This document shows positions 1 to 10,935 of a stretch of 64,000 nt of DNA, piece by piece. The position numbers and the translations under genes were made by a program. Position 1 is the first letter of the stretch, and the number at the start of each line of letters is the position of its first letter. Below the pieces are notes generated by a model. That model was not told the DNA's origin and did no database searches. It saw only the letters and a list, made by a program, of their open reading frames with translations. Source of the stretch: Paraescarpia echinospica (taxonomy: Eukaryota > Annelida > Polychaeta > Sabellida > Siboglinidae); contig CM034534.1 of NCBI GenBank assembly GCA_020002185.1, positions 36,711,832 through 36,775,831 on the forward strand, read 5' to 3'.

Positions 1-670
1 CATATGTCATTTTAGCAGCCGTTTGAAAGTGGGTGGAGCTTATACCATGGAATCAGATAGTGGTGCCTCAATCGGTAGATTGGTGAACTGTGTCGACGAA
101 ACAACATCGTCCGCAGTGTCTAAGACACCGGAATGGGCCCGGTTGTAGGTCCGTTTTTAGGTAATTTTAAGAATGATTATCAGGAAACCATTTATATGTT
201 TGAATAGCAGAAAGCTTAAACTTTCAAACGACATCAATATTGTTGGGATCCGACGAACCGTAATGGTACTAGCAGTCGTTCAAAAGGCGTTTTTGGAACG
301 TGTTTGACAGTTGTTCATTTTTCGCTCGCTAGTCTATTTTTGATAATACTAAATAAAACATTCCATTGTAGCGTGGTTTAATGGTGTGTAAACAACATGA
401 TAGCGTAATTTAGTAATGTGAAGCGGTCGTTGTTCGTCCTTCGCGAAGCGAAGATGACCACATTTTTCATTATCATCCAGCGTTGGTTCTATTGATTTGG
501 TGAAATTAGTGGTTCCTGGTAAGTGCTATCAACATCTTATTAGAGCCGGTATAACAATAATTACCTTAATAACAGTCTACACACAGGTGCTAAGTTGTGG
601 AATGCACGGAGTAGCCATGACTTTTATAGAAGTTCCACATTACATAATTCCCTAATATATCATACATAAC
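1..670. other. Unassigned non-coding stretch
   Basis: No open frame, RNA gene or repeat structure that I can support is visible. The sequence is AT-rich, with stops in all frames, up to the LINE tail that starts near 672. Confidence 0.5.
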
Positions 671-671
671 A

Positions 672-848
672 TTCCATGTTCTCCAACGTAGAGGTCACAG
701 CCTTTATTACTACAGCCCTCCAGATGGGGCGGTCAACGGTCATCCGCTCGGCCTCTTCAAGTGTGAAACCCAGGCCGTCCAGATCCTGCATGACGCAATC
801 GATCCACCATCGGCGAGGGCTTTATGTGGGCGGGATTGGTATACCTGT
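672..848 (-). pseudogene. LINE reverse-transcriptase 3' tail fragment
   Basis: Read on the minus strand, this piece gives a tail of the type WWIDCVMQDLDGLG, then LEEAERM and DRPIWR, which is the usual C-terminal region of many LINE ORF2 proteins (W-x-D-x2-x3-D-L followed by A-x2-R-x2-W-R). Nothing upstream of it on the minus strand is recognisable as RT, so it is a short 5'-truncated copy or a remnant. The plus-strand open frame over the same bases is a shadow. The family assignment is from remembered consensus, not from a search. Confidence 0.6.
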
Positions 849-879
849 GATGCATGGTAGTTTGTTATAGGTGACCGAA

Positions 880-2480
880 CCATCGGAGGCGTCGCTGGAC
901 AACGAGTACGGATGCAGGCTGCTGACCAGTGCGTTCTATGATCGTATTATTGTAGATGTAATGGAGCCAATGTTCTCAAGGTGGCTGAGGCTCTTCATTA
1001 CGAAAGCATCAGAAAATAAGGCAAAACGATATTCCAAACAAGATTCTAACGGAGACAGCCGATCACACTGCACCTTGTTAGACTAGACAAGTCATCGACG
1101 CGAGTGAGGTTCCCCTCGACTGGAAACACACTAACATTTCAGCAGTGTTCAAGAAGGGTAATAAATCAGTCACGGCAAACTGTAGACCAGTATCGCTAAC
1201 CTCGGTATGCTGTAAATTATTTGAACATATTATCTACAACAACATAATGGACCACCTGGACTCTAATAACATCATCGTAGAGTATCAGAAATAAGCATTC
1301 ATGTGAGACACAATTAATTGGTGCCATAGAAGATATTGCTACGAACGTAGACTAAGGCCACCAAACTGACTTTCTAACATTGGATTTTTCTAAGGCTTTT
1401 GACACAGTGTGACACCCGTTCCAGTATTAACGGGTCAGTAGTGGTGTTACCAGTTGGATTTCAAACTGGCTTACCGACAGAAAACAGAAAGTTGTGGTGG
1501 ATGGCGAATCGTCATATGAGGTTGTAATAGTCTTGAATGCCGCAGGTCACTGTACTAGGTTCACTTCTCTTCCTTATCTATGTTAATGTAATAGGAGAGA
1601 GTATTACTTGAAACACCAGGCGTTTTGCTGATGACTGTATATTATACAGGCGCATCAGAGGCAACGACGACCCAGAAGCCCGCCACTCCAACCTGCAGAG
1701 GTTAATAGACTAGAGCATAATTTGGTAGATGCATTTTAACATTTTAACAATAAATGTTCAGTTATATACAACACCAAAAAGAGAACTGTCAAATAGTCCC
1801 GGTATTCTATAAATGGAGACAGTCTGGGGATTGCCCACCACCATCCATAACTAAGAGTTGAGTTCTCCGACGATCTCAGGTGGAACATTTATATATCCCA
1901 CCTGACTGCCAAAGCAAATGGCGTGTTGGGCTCCATCAGAAGAAATATATTTTATTGCTCAGAGAAGACAAAGCAATCAGCATATTTCACTCCGGTTCGC
2001 CCAAACGTCGAATACGCGAGCGCCGCTTGGGACACTTACACACACAAGCATATAAAAGAACTAGAGAAAGAACAATGTCGAGCGGCGAGATTTATAATTA
2101 ATAACAACAGTCGGGATAGCAGCGTAACATTAATGATGAAAGAACAAGAGTGGGAATCACTACAGCATCGCAGAAAAATCAGCCGCCTAGTATTATTATA
2201 TAAATCACTACACGTACAGACAGCTCTTCCTTTGCCACATCACATTGTTCGCGCAATCAACAACACGCGTGGTCCTATTGAGCGATTTATTCAGGTACCG
2301 GCCAAGACACAGGTTTATGCCAACAATTTTTCAACAAATCTATAAAGAACTGGAACGATCTACCCGAAACCCGAAACAGTTGTGTCTGCAGCCACGGTGA
2401 ACACTGTCTTTTAAAACTAGACTGGCCAGACGCATGTAATGTTCCTGCAGTGCTATTGCACCTCCCATATTGGCGTAATG
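880..2480 (+). pseudogene. Decayed CR1/Jockey-type LINE (RT domain to 3' end)
   Basis: Successive plus-strand frames hold the ordered blocks of a non-LTR reverse transcriptase: LDWKHTNISAVFKKGNK (about 1118-1168), CRPVSLTSVCCKLFEHII (about 1181-1234), LDFSKAFDTV (about 1381-1411), a degraded RFADDCILYRRI (about 1620-1655, the F/YADD catalytic box) and the C-terminal stretch 1923-2345 with VRPNVEYASAAWD, QCRAARFI and a WNDLPE tail near 2352. Stops and frameshifts lie between the blocks (for example at about 1292, 1350, 1410, 1708 and 2343), so the copy is dead. The endonuclease half is missing, consistent with 5' truncation. It belongs to the same broad clade as the element at 43.9-47.6 kb but is more decayed. 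Confidence 0.85.
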
Positions 2481-2489
2481 ATCTTAAGT

Positions 2490-3020
2490 TTTTTTGTCAA
2501 TTAATATATAGACATATGTTCAGTTAAAATTAGCTTTTTCTCAAAAATTATTTGTATATTCTAGTACCTTGCCAAAATATGTACTATATATTTATTAATA
2601 CGTTAACTTGGAGGCACTGTAAATGTATCTTCTCCTGGATGCCAATGTCCATTCATATCTTTCTATGTTCAATCACGTCTTTGGACCATTGGCGATCAAC
2701 CAGTACAATTATTGACCATCAACAAATACCTAGTTATTTACGTTTTTAGTGAACCAATTGAATCGTCAGTAACTCTTCAGGTGGTACCACTGCGGAGTCA
2801 TGTTCGATTTATCAGGGAATTGTTATCTGCTGCATGCAATTCATATAGCAGAAATTAAAATAATGGTCATGGGAACGAGTTTAAGCTCAATATACGGTAA
2901 CGGAGAACGTTGCTACATTTGGTTTGTTGCCGCTTGGGTAGGTGTAAGCTAACTAATAAATTATATTGAGTGTTGCATTTTTCAATCATTTGTTGCCGTT
3001 ACTGATATGGTTGATGCAAT
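2490..3020. other. Unassigned non-coding stretch
   Basis: AT-rich sequence downstream of the LINE tail. No gene, RNA or repeat family recognised. Confidence 0.4.
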
Positions 3021-3032
3021 GTGAAAGAATAC

Positions 3033-3180
3033 GTGAGACAATATGTGAGACAATATGTGAGACAATATGTGAAACAATATGTGAAACAATATGTGAAACA
3101 ATATGTGAAACAGTATGTGAAACAATATGTGAAACAATATGTGAACCAATATGTGAATCAATATGTGAATCAATATGTGA
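3033..3180 (+). repeat. 12-bp tandem repeat, about 12 units
   Basis: Twelve full units of GTGARACAATAT run from 3033 to 3176, preceded by a degenerate unit at 3021. Early units carry GTGAGAC, middle units GTGAAAC, and late units GTGAACC or GTGAATC, so variants are clustered by position. Because 12 is a multiple of three, both strands translate as periodic peptides (CETI on plus, ILFH on minus); I treat these as consequences of the repeat, not as genes. Confidence 0.95.
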
Positions 3181-3724
3181 CGAACAAATGTCACGACTGA
3201 CAGAAAGGTGGGCAAGATGTTAAACAGTTTAAATGTGTTTGGAAATGTGCTGAAGGAATTAAGATGATTACATAACATAAAATAATTGTTTGATTGCATA
3301 GATGTCAGCTGAAAATTGGTGACCAACAGGATAATGTGCAGCGATAATTTTATATGCACATAATCATCATTATTTTATGTAATTTAACCACATGTTTGAT
3401 CGGGCAATCCACTTCGATTAACGCAGTGTTACATGCAACTGGTTAAATATAATGCAACCGGCAAGGTTACTGACGAATTAGTTAAATTGTAGAATACTAC
3501 AACCGTGTATGTGCTTTATGGACATTTGAAATTTATTTGATGCTCTGTTAATGATACTAAGGATGCACTTGAATGTATTTTTTCGCTTTGGGAACATTGT
3601 ATTTAAACTAATATAGACCTACGTGTTATTGATAATAAGTCCGTCAAAGAGTATTGCCGTTTGACATCTAGTTACAAATATCACATGTGCGAGTCTGCTA
3701 TCTGAAATGATCTATGTGCAATTT
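3181..3724. other. Unassigned AT-rich stretch
   Basis: No coding or structural signal recognised between the 12-bp repeat and the dispersed repeat at 3725. Confidence 0.4.
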
Positions 3725-3893
3725 AACTGTATCAATATTATGCAAAGAATGTTATGTTTAATGCTGTTGTTGAATGGTCCTTTGTATCTATTGTTGCGTA
3801 TGTAGTATTTTATGTGTTGCAGGTTTATTTTGTATTTTAGATATCACACAATAAATTATACTCATCATTAATATGTGTTGATCTGTCTTCATG
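3725..3893 (+). repeat. Dispersed repeat, copy 1 (ends in AATAAA plus GT-rich tract)
   Basis: About 170 bp that recur in the same orientation at 6436-6610 with only scattered mismatches and a short indel. The segment runs from AACTGTATCAATATTATGCA to a terminal AATAAA followed by a GT-rich stretch, the layout of a vertebrate- or invertebrate-type polyadenylation region. It may be the 3' end of a mobile element or of a duplicated transcript. Copy 1 lies outside the foldback-like element at 4525-7444 and copy 2 lies inside it. Confidence 0.85.
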
Positions 3894-4399
3894 GTAAATC
3901 CCCCGTTACATTACGATGCACTCTTATCTTACTAAAGATAATACCACTATGCATGCTGTTTATTACAGATGCAGATTACACTGGACAACAAAAGAAAATT
4001 TGTTATTTGCTACTAAAGGAAAGCAGGTGATTAAATCTGGGCCGCTGATTCCAAATCTGAAGTCAGAATATTTAGCCAGCACGTCAGGTTTTCAAGTTAT
4101 GTATATATATTTTTGATTCCCGACATGCTATATTACATACTTTATGATTGTATATCGCCTCATTGTACATCAAACTACGGTGCTTAGTAATTACGTTCAC
4201 GTCATATTCAGATAACAATGATTGAACTCCAAGTGTAAAATGTGTAGTATATAAATCATAAATAAAATAAATAAACAGAAAAAGAACCTAATAACAAAAT
4301 TAGAGCATGCTAGCCTAATTTCAATATACTCAGCGTAGACGCCGTTCTGAAGTGATCAAAAGTGATCAAACGAAACACTTACTCTTGCGCTTATGCGTG
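3894..4399. other. Unassigned non-coding stretch
   Basis: AT-rich sequence with no recognised coding block. It may include the 3' flank of the minus-strand gene remnant that ends near 4400. Confidence 0.4.
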
Positions 4400-4524
4400 G
4401 AATTGGTTTCCTGTTATAGGATCCAGCATTAATCATCCATCATGTTTGGGTTGATTGGGTTGAATTGATACCTACCTAGATACCTATTTTCCATCACCGA
4501 AATGTCTTGATGTAGTCTGGTACC
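4400..4524 (-). pseudogene. C-terminal remnant of conserved repetitive protein, separated by an insertion
   Basis: The minus strand reads GTRLHQDISVMENRYLGRY and then NMMDD, matching the remembered C-terminal block GERFHQDI.xMExRYQG...MMADYCW of a protein family that is highly repeated in marine invertebrate genomes. The rest of the same gene lies at 7445-8670 on the same strand. The fragment begins exactly at a GGTACC that also flanks the far side of the 2.9-kb insertion, so the two pieces were probably contiguous before the insertion. A stop follows NMMDD and the reading frame then degenerates. Function of the family is unknown to me. Confidence 0.8.
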
Positions 4525-4536
4525 ATAGCAACCTGA

Positions 4537-5424
4537 TGGGGACAGACCGAACAAAAGCATCACATTTTTAGTGCTTCCTTGAACAATATGATTTCGCTTT
4601 TTGATCGGAGTCAGCAATTTTTTTGGGTGGGTCCATAAGTTTTCACCCCCTTTCAACGTGTTAATACGTTTTCCAGGAGATATGATACAGATGGGATCAA
4701 AGTACCAAATATTTTGTGTTGCTTCATTAAACAGTAACATTCCACTTTTTGATTGGAGTTAGCAAATTGTTTGGGTGGGTCCATCAGTTGTTACCCCTTA
4801 TTGGACCCAACTATGCCGTTTTACTACATGTTTTCATGGGATTATATTGGGCATACCGAATAAAAGCACCACCTTGTTTTTGCTGCTTCCTTGAACAACA
4901 CGAGTTCATTGTTTGATCAGCATTAACAAATGTTTGGGGAGGGTCCATAATTTGTCACCCCCCAGTGAACCTTTAACTCATTGCCGTTTTATTACACTTT
5001 CCCATGACATACGTTAGAAACCGAACAGGTGTACCACATTTTGGCTGTTTCCCGTAACACTGATATTTCATTTTTTTTATTGAAGTCACCACATTTTTGG
5101 GTGGGTCCATACGTTCCCTCCATAGAACCGATATATGCCGTTTAACTACATGTTGTCAAGGGATAAGGGAAAACCAGCTAGATTTAAAGCACCACGTTTT
5201 TGTTGCTCCTTCAGTAATAACATTTCATTTTTTGATTGGTGTCAGTACAAATTTGAGTGTCCATAATTGTTCACCCCACTGAAATGATAAATGTAATTTT
5301 ATTGAATTTGTTTCACGGGATATGTAACAAACCGGAAAAAGCACCACATTTTTGGTAATTCTTTGAACTATGCGCTTTCACTTTTGAATCGAAGTCAGCA
5401 CATTTTTGGTGCGTTCGTGGGCCC
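4537..5424 (+). repeat. Left subterminal array, about six units of about 160 bp
   Basis: Units start near 4537, 4680, 4839, 5006, 5161 and 5318. Each carries, in order, an ACCGAA/GTACCAAA-like start, AAAGCACCAC, GCTTC, a CATTTTTTGATTGGAGTCAGCA-like core, GGGTGGGTCCAT, CACCCC and GCCGTTTTACTACA. Units diverge strongly from each other, so the array is old or the units evolved separately. The minus-strand open frame over 4540-4740 is a product of this array and not a gene. Confidence 0.85.
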
Positions 5425-6435
5425 AAATTATGAGAGTTTGAGATCGCATATCTTCCCGAAGTTGAGAAAAGCAGGCATCACGAGAAAAGTTTCTTTGTGA
5501 TAAACACCGCCCATGCGATCGAAACACTGGGCAAAGATTAGTACGACAGCAGTGATAAATCGGTGATCGTTTACACCACGCATTCCATCCATGTCCCATT
5601 AAACAAAGCTCAATCGCCCTCTACAAACGACTTATACCCCAGTCTAAACCCAGCAAGCGGGAAAGATTTAAATGTTGAAGAATTTATTGAACCTCTTCTC
5701 TCGGTTATACATCGTCTTGCAACAAAGAACCTTTATATGTGTGCATGTTTCAGATAAGGAACTCAACCATATTCTTCCTTCTTCCCATCTCCTTTTCACA
5801 ACCAACATCACCATGTTTGATGAGTGCAGACACTGCTGTTATTCCTCACATCATATAGCACGTAGTTAACTCCAATAGTATTGAAATTGTTTGGGACACG
5901 TACCTCCCAGGCAGCATCAAATAATCTAAAAGAGAATATCGTGGTAACGAGATTCGGAGGAAGGTAACCTGGGACAGTAGGTGCTTCCACAAAAAAAAAC
6001 ATGAGCTATTTGCATCTCTCTCCATCAAATTTCCACTATCCACGTCGAAAGAAAGTGTTTTGGAAAGGGGACCAACACCATATTTGATAGGCACTGTGGA
6101 CAAGGGTGTCCCTGTGCTTCCGATAATTAAGATGTAGGAGCTGGTCAAATTTTTATTCAGCTGTATACATCTGGATAGCCTTTGGGACAGGCAATAACTT
6201 TATTAATCATAATGATAACAGCATCTATTATGCTCTGTGAACAGACAAGTCGACGTTTTTGTCAGTGTCTGCGGTTTAGCCGAGATGCAATACGATGTCT
6301 GCAATATTCGGCAATGATTGGAGGACATCAAGAGAAACGTAGAATGCAAACTCTGAAGTGAACAAAGCATTAATTTACATGGCACTGAATCCACACATTC
6401 ATGTGGATCTGGATTTGTGACAGTTCAACTCATGG
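5425..6435. other. Left interior of the foldback-like element
   Basis: No transposase or other domain can be recognised. Short open frames on both strands (for example minus 5846-6148) have no features I can assign. The segment separates the two inverted arrays. Confidence 0.5.
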
Positions 6436-6610
6436 AACTGTATCAATATTATGCAAGGAATAGTATGTTTAATGCTGTTGTTGAATGATCCTTTGTATCT
6501 ATTGTTGCGTATATAGTAATCAGATTTTATATGTTGCAGGTTTATTTTGTATTTTAGATATCACGCAATAAATTATACTCATTATTAATATGTGTTGATC
6601 TGTCTTCGTG
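6436..6610 (+). repeat. Dispersed repeat, copy 2, inside the foldback-like element
   Basis: Second copy of the approximately 170-bp block at 3725-3893, same orientation, with an extra few bases near 6518 and otherwise near-identical, including AATAAA and the GT-rich end. Its position inside the inserted element suggests that the element either captured it or was itself a target for it. Confidence 0.85.
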
Positions 6611-6939
6611 TTATTCTGCCAAGGGAATAATACCATGAAGATATTCCATCAACACGGGTTGCTCTGTAGCAGCATTCAAAGCGTATAGGATACCAACCTT
6701 TTATCTGGTTGACCAGTACACTGGTCCATTAGCAGACACCCAGTGCAGATAGCTGAGTCTGGACATGGAACGTGAAGAATCTGCCATGACACCCAGCCAT
6801 AATTTCTTATTAAGTTATGATAGAAAGCTGTGTTATTATATGACAAACTAAAACAATCGCAAAGATCTACAAATAATATTTATATGTTTTCGTCTATAAG
6901 ACTTACCGCTTCCACGTGATATACGTACATATACTCTAC
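6611..6939. other. Right interior of the foldback-like element
   Basis: No coding signal recognised between the dispersed repeat and the right inverted array. Confidence 0.4.
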
Positions 6940-7430
6940 TGAAATATGGCGAAATCCAATAAAACAGCATATCTCGGCTCATATGGGGTAAATTATGGAC
7001 CCATCCACAAAAATTGCTGATTCCTATCGGAAAGTCAAAGCTAATAGCATATGGAATCAGAGAAACACTGTTCGTGATGTAAATCAGTCTGTACCCATAT
7101 CCAATGGAGAAATGTGGTAAAACGGCCGATCTTTTAATTGATTAGGGTTAACAAATAATGGACCCACCCATGAAATGTTGTGATTCCGTTTAAAAAGCTA
7201 AAGTTAATAACCAAAGGCTTCATGGAAAAAGTAGTTGGTGAAGTTAACCTGGTTGTATCCACATCCAATAGAGGAAATTGGTAAAACGAGAGATTTTGGT
7301 TGATAAGGGGTGACAAATAATGAACACACCCAAACTAATTGCTGACTCCGATCAAAAAGTTAAAGCTACCAACCTAAGGAAGCTATGGAAAACGTTTGGT
7401 GCTTTTATCCGGTCTGTCCCCATATCCCAA
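6940..7430 (-). repeat. Right subterminal array, about three inverted units
   Basis: Read on the minus strand from 7430 down, units begin near 7430, 7265 and 7102 and repeat the same succession as the left array: GGG.ACAGACCGG, AAAGCACC, CTTTTTGATCGGAGTCAGCAA, GGGTGGGTCCAT.ATTTGT, CACCCC, GTTTTACCA. The outermost left and right units resemble each other more than they resemble interior units, as expected for terminal repeats held together by element mobilisation. Confidence 0.85.
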
Positions 7431-7444
7431 ACATATGTCGCTAA

Positions 7445-8670
7445 GGTACCTGACTAATGGGACTTTTCGCCAATCCGCACCCAGATTAGGTGGAAAGAAA
7501 TGAAGATAATAATGCAAGAAGTGCATTTTAAGAGACATCCTACAGCCCAATTGCTGATACGCCTTTAGCATGTTGTCCAGTAATTATTCTATGGTTCCAA
7601 CTAACACAAATTCTTCACATGCTCAAGTGGTTTCAGTATATATTTGAACTCGAGAACACACATCACGTCTTGGATATGAGGACCAACGAAGATGCCTGCT
7701 TTGAGTTTAACATCAGTTTTCTCTGTGCCAGACTTCTCTCTGAGGTAGTGGAAGCCCAAACCGTCGTGTTCTATCGCCTTTACAAAGTTTTTCATAAGGC
7801 CAAGTTTGATATGAACCGGTGGAAGGTAGATTCTCTGAGGGTCTATCAATGGCTTATGCTTCACGTCGTACCGGCCAACTATGTGTTCATGTCATGTCTT
7901 TCAGGCCAGTCGTTTACAACACAATGATTGCTGGCATCACAGCTGTTCCACAAACACGAGAAGCACATGTATTTTGTATACTCCAGCTGCAGTCCTAGGA
8001 GGTAAGAAATCACCATTAGATCACCACAAATATTCCACTTATGATCTGAGTAATTAATCACTTCCATGATAATTTCCATGGACTCACACGTCTCCTTCAT
8101 GCCAATAGCATGGAATAGAGGAATGGAAGGTTTTTGTTACCACTGTTTAATAACACAGCTTTGAGGCGCACTCTGGTAAAGTCTACGAAGAGTCTTCATT
8201 CATCGGGCACATATTTGTTAGCTCATCATTAGGCCACTAACATCAGTACATAAGCATACACCATTTTATATCTTAAAAAGGCAGCTAAGTTTGTGTGGCG
8301 AGCATGGAAGTGGGATATTTTGGTATCTTCCTTTAGGAGATTCCATTGCTGTAGTCTGGAGCCCAACACATCAGCCTTCTCCTTTGATAATGACAGGTCT
8401 CTCACCAGGTCGTTCAACTCTTTTTGAGTTAGCAAGTGTGGCTTCTTTTTCTCAGATTCAGGTTCATACAGTTCATCTGTATCATCCATATCAGCACGTT
8501 CGCACTCATCATCAAAGTTGTAATCGCTTTCAACTGCAACAGCTGCTGGGGGAACTGGCACTGGATTCTCCAAATCATGGGGTCCTGCTTCAGAGCAAAC
8601 TCACAATCTGGATATACAACTGTTGACTTGTTTTTTGTTGAGAATACAAAAGTAGCAGCTGGCTAGGAAC
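7445..8670 (-). pseudogene. Conserved repetitive protein of unknown function, broken (N-terminal and central part)
   Basis: Minus-strand blocks in order from 8670: CYFC (about 8640), ENPVPVPP with an acidic stretch, PHLLTQKELNDLVRDLSLSK and LGSRLQQWNLL (about 8340-8430), LKAVLLNSGN in a second frame (about 8150-8190), then MKETCESM, KWNICGDL and YTKYMCFSCLW (7879-8100), KHKPLIDPQRIYLPPVHIKLGLMKNFVKA (7760-7864, split here by family blocks), GIFVGPHIQ, and LGCRMSLKMHFLHYYL...FFPPNLG (7490-7571). The order and spacing fit a protein of about 600 residues that I remember from many invertebrate and some fish genomes, where it is multi-copy. Several frame changes and a lost E-Q-G stretch near the insertion point show it is dead. 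The C-terminal piece is at 4400-4524. I know no established function. Confidence 0.85.
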
Positions 8671-9477
8671 TAATGCAAGCCCGGAATTACTACTCGTTTG
8701 CCGGGTGCAGGAAACGTGTTAAAATCTTTAACATCATGCAACTATTCCAATTATACTGGGTTGGCGCTAGGCAGCCTAGAGTAAATGGATCATATACTAA
8801 TTTTATGTATAACTTAAAATCCTTCAGGTTTGGGATCAAGATACTCGATTCAGTCTAGAACACATGCTTTTACCCCAGAAGCAAAATCTTTGTTGTCCAG
8901 TGTTATTAAATGTGCAAATATTAGTATATCACTGCTAATTGTTTTGTTAGAGAATGAACCACAAAGGAATGTATGTGCATAACTCGCAGTAACCTAAACA
9001 GTACTAAAGTAAAAGAACTAAAGGTACGTTCTTATACAGCGCAATACACAGTCCTCAGGAATGCTCAAAAAGCTTTACATTGCCATTTTTAAGTGTGACT
9101 TTCCAAAAACAATACTACAGCAATTTTAAATTCTGTCCGCGTGTTTTTCGCAAGACATGTTTTCGTTACAAACATGTCACACAGAAGAAGTCTTCTAACC
9201 ATTTGTTTGTATTTAAGTTAATCGATGCAATACTTGCTAATAATTCAGAACGTCGATCTCCAGCTCAACGACTTATTCGCACGATTGTTTCGAAAGTTCC
9301 ATATTTTACAAAGCAAGGTAAAAAGAGGCAGTAGGCAGTAGGTTATGCGGACCAGGGTCAGGGCTTCGTTTTACGTTTCTTGCGTGCATCGCGACACGCT
9401 TGTCTATTGACATTCTCAATTAATAAACTTTACCTGTATTTAAATTATGTTTATACTGACAACACACGCACACTCAT

Positions 9478-9485
<8 letters not shown>
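8671..9485. other. Unassigned stretch with a short dispersed-repeat match
   Basis: No gene recognised. At about 9037-9085 there is a short match to the head of the dispersed repeat at 19.5 kb (CAGTCCTCAGGAATGCTCAA, then AGCTTTACA). The plus open frame 9080-9334 is basic but has no assignable feature. Confidence 0.45.

Positions 9486-9553
<68 letters not shown>
9486..9553. repeat. (CA)n microsatellite
   Basis: Uninterrupted CA run of about 34 repeats, preceded by a short CGCGCG stretch. Open frames across it on both strands are artefacts of the repeat. Confidence 0.98.
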
Positions 9554-9556
<3 letters not shown>

Positions 9557-10690
9557 ATTATCCCATAAATTAAGAAAAAACATGCCAAATCGGTAAACGT
9601 AGCACCTCTGGATGATTTGCAAGGAATGCCCTCTTTCTATGTCGATAATCCATTGAACGGCGTTGGTTTAGTGGTTCATATGTGTGCAGGCAATTTTATT
9701 GAATGTTCTAATTTGTAATTTATTTCTGTTATGTCTATTTATTTCTTATTTATTTATTTGTTTTAATCAAGTTAAATGTTTGAAAGCATGGATCGCCAAG
9801 CAAATCCCGCGCCCGGAATTTGGGTCGCAGCCAAACAGGTTAATGCTGCGTTTCAATGGGCTCGTTTATATCGTAAACACGACTTGGCGAACTGGAAAGT
9901 TCACGTGCTCCTCGAGTTTACCGCTAGGTCAAGTAGGGGTTTCAATGTCGTATTTACAGTATACACGAGGTGATTGGAAAGCAGCATTAGAAGAGCTGAT
10001 ATATCAATAATAGCCAGGCGGCGACACTAGTACTGTGAAGGGAACGTACAGAAATATCACTAGTCGTTAGGCGGCGGCACATGTATCACTAGAAAACTAT
10101 AATGATGTTCCACTGGTCGCTATGTGACAGAACACTAAGAGAACATTAATAACGAGTCGATAAGTGCTTTCAAAAAGAAGGACGCTACTAAATTGTATAT
10201 TTAAATGTGTTATTTAATTGTAGGTTTATTATTCTCTGACGTGCATCCGCACAACTAGTTTCCCCTCCATCGACATCTTTTCTTTCCCTTGTTACAGTTC
10301 TGTTGCCTAGAATCACCCTCCCAATCCAGTGAGTAATAGTATGAACAGGCCGTTCGCTAATCAGTTGTCTTCGTCCCATTTACATTTTTACTGTGGGAAC
10401 CAGACAAAGTGAAAGAGCAACTCATCGAAAGGGATAGGTTTGGGGAAGTATGATGGCCGAGAAGGGCCATCATAGGGAAGGATATCCCCCTCCGTTGCGT
10501 GAGGAATTTTGGAAAAGAGAAACAAAATGGTGCATATAATTATTGGTACACTTGATAGCTGTTTCCGTCGTAAAACATTGATCCCACACCATTTATTAAA
10601 ACACACTATTAATAATAATTGTTATATATTGCCATTATAAAAAGCTACAAATAGGTATCATACCTCTATGAGTTTAATAAAGTAGAAAAT
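9554..10690. other. Unassigned non-coding stretch
   Basis: Several short open frames on both strands (for example plus 9776-9973) lack recognisable motifs, start context or splice structure. I do not call a gene here. Confidence 0.4.
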
Positions 10691-10699
10691 GTTTATTTA

Positions 10700-10935
10700 A
10701 GTTTGGCAACATCATCCATAAAGGGAAGAGGAGCATATAGTGATAAAAGTGCTAAATGTACAGATACCAGGAAGAAGAAGGAGAGGACGACCGAAGACCA
10801 GATGGAAAGACACATGCAGAAGAGACATGGAAATCGTGGGTCTGAGTACAGATGTGGTGATGGACAGGGCGACATGGAGGAAGAAAATTACCAGCCATAC
10901 CGACGACCCCAGATGACGGGAAAAGTCAGAGAAGA
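10700..10935 (+). pseudogene. LINE 3' tail fragment
   Basis: Reading from about 10768, the plus strand gives PGRRRRGRPKTRWKDTCRRD followed by GLSTDVVMDRATWRKKI and DDP. The RRGRPK.RW...D... DR..WR pattern is the standard end of many LINE ORF2 proteins in invertebrates. Only this tail is present; no RT blocks precede it, so it is a very short 5'-truncated insertion or a remnant. Confidence 0.75.

Larger units (their letters stand above)
4525..7444. mobile_element. Foldback-like DNA element with inverted subterminal repeat arrays
   Basis: The left end (4525 onward) and the reverse complement of the right end (7444 backward) share TAGCRAC and then GGGGACAGACCG followed by long similarity: AAAAGCA.CA, GCTTCCTT, CTTTTTGATCGGAGTCAGCAA, a TTTGGGTG.GT block and CACCCC. 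The left arm holds about six degenerate units of roughly 155-165 bp (4537-5424) and the right arm about three inverted units (6940-7430). GGTACC occurs directly outside both ends (4519-4524 and 7445-7450), consistent with a 6-bp target duplication, and the split gene resumes on the other side. The interior has no recognisable transposase, so it is probably non-autonomous. Superfamily is not determined. Confidence 0.8.

Noticed and set aside
3021..3180. CRISPR-like array
   Set aside because: Units are contiguous 12-mers without spacers and the genome is eukaryotic.
9080..9334. Plus-strand basic 84-codon frame as a gene
   Set aside because: It starts within a short dispersed-repeat match and has no recognisable features.
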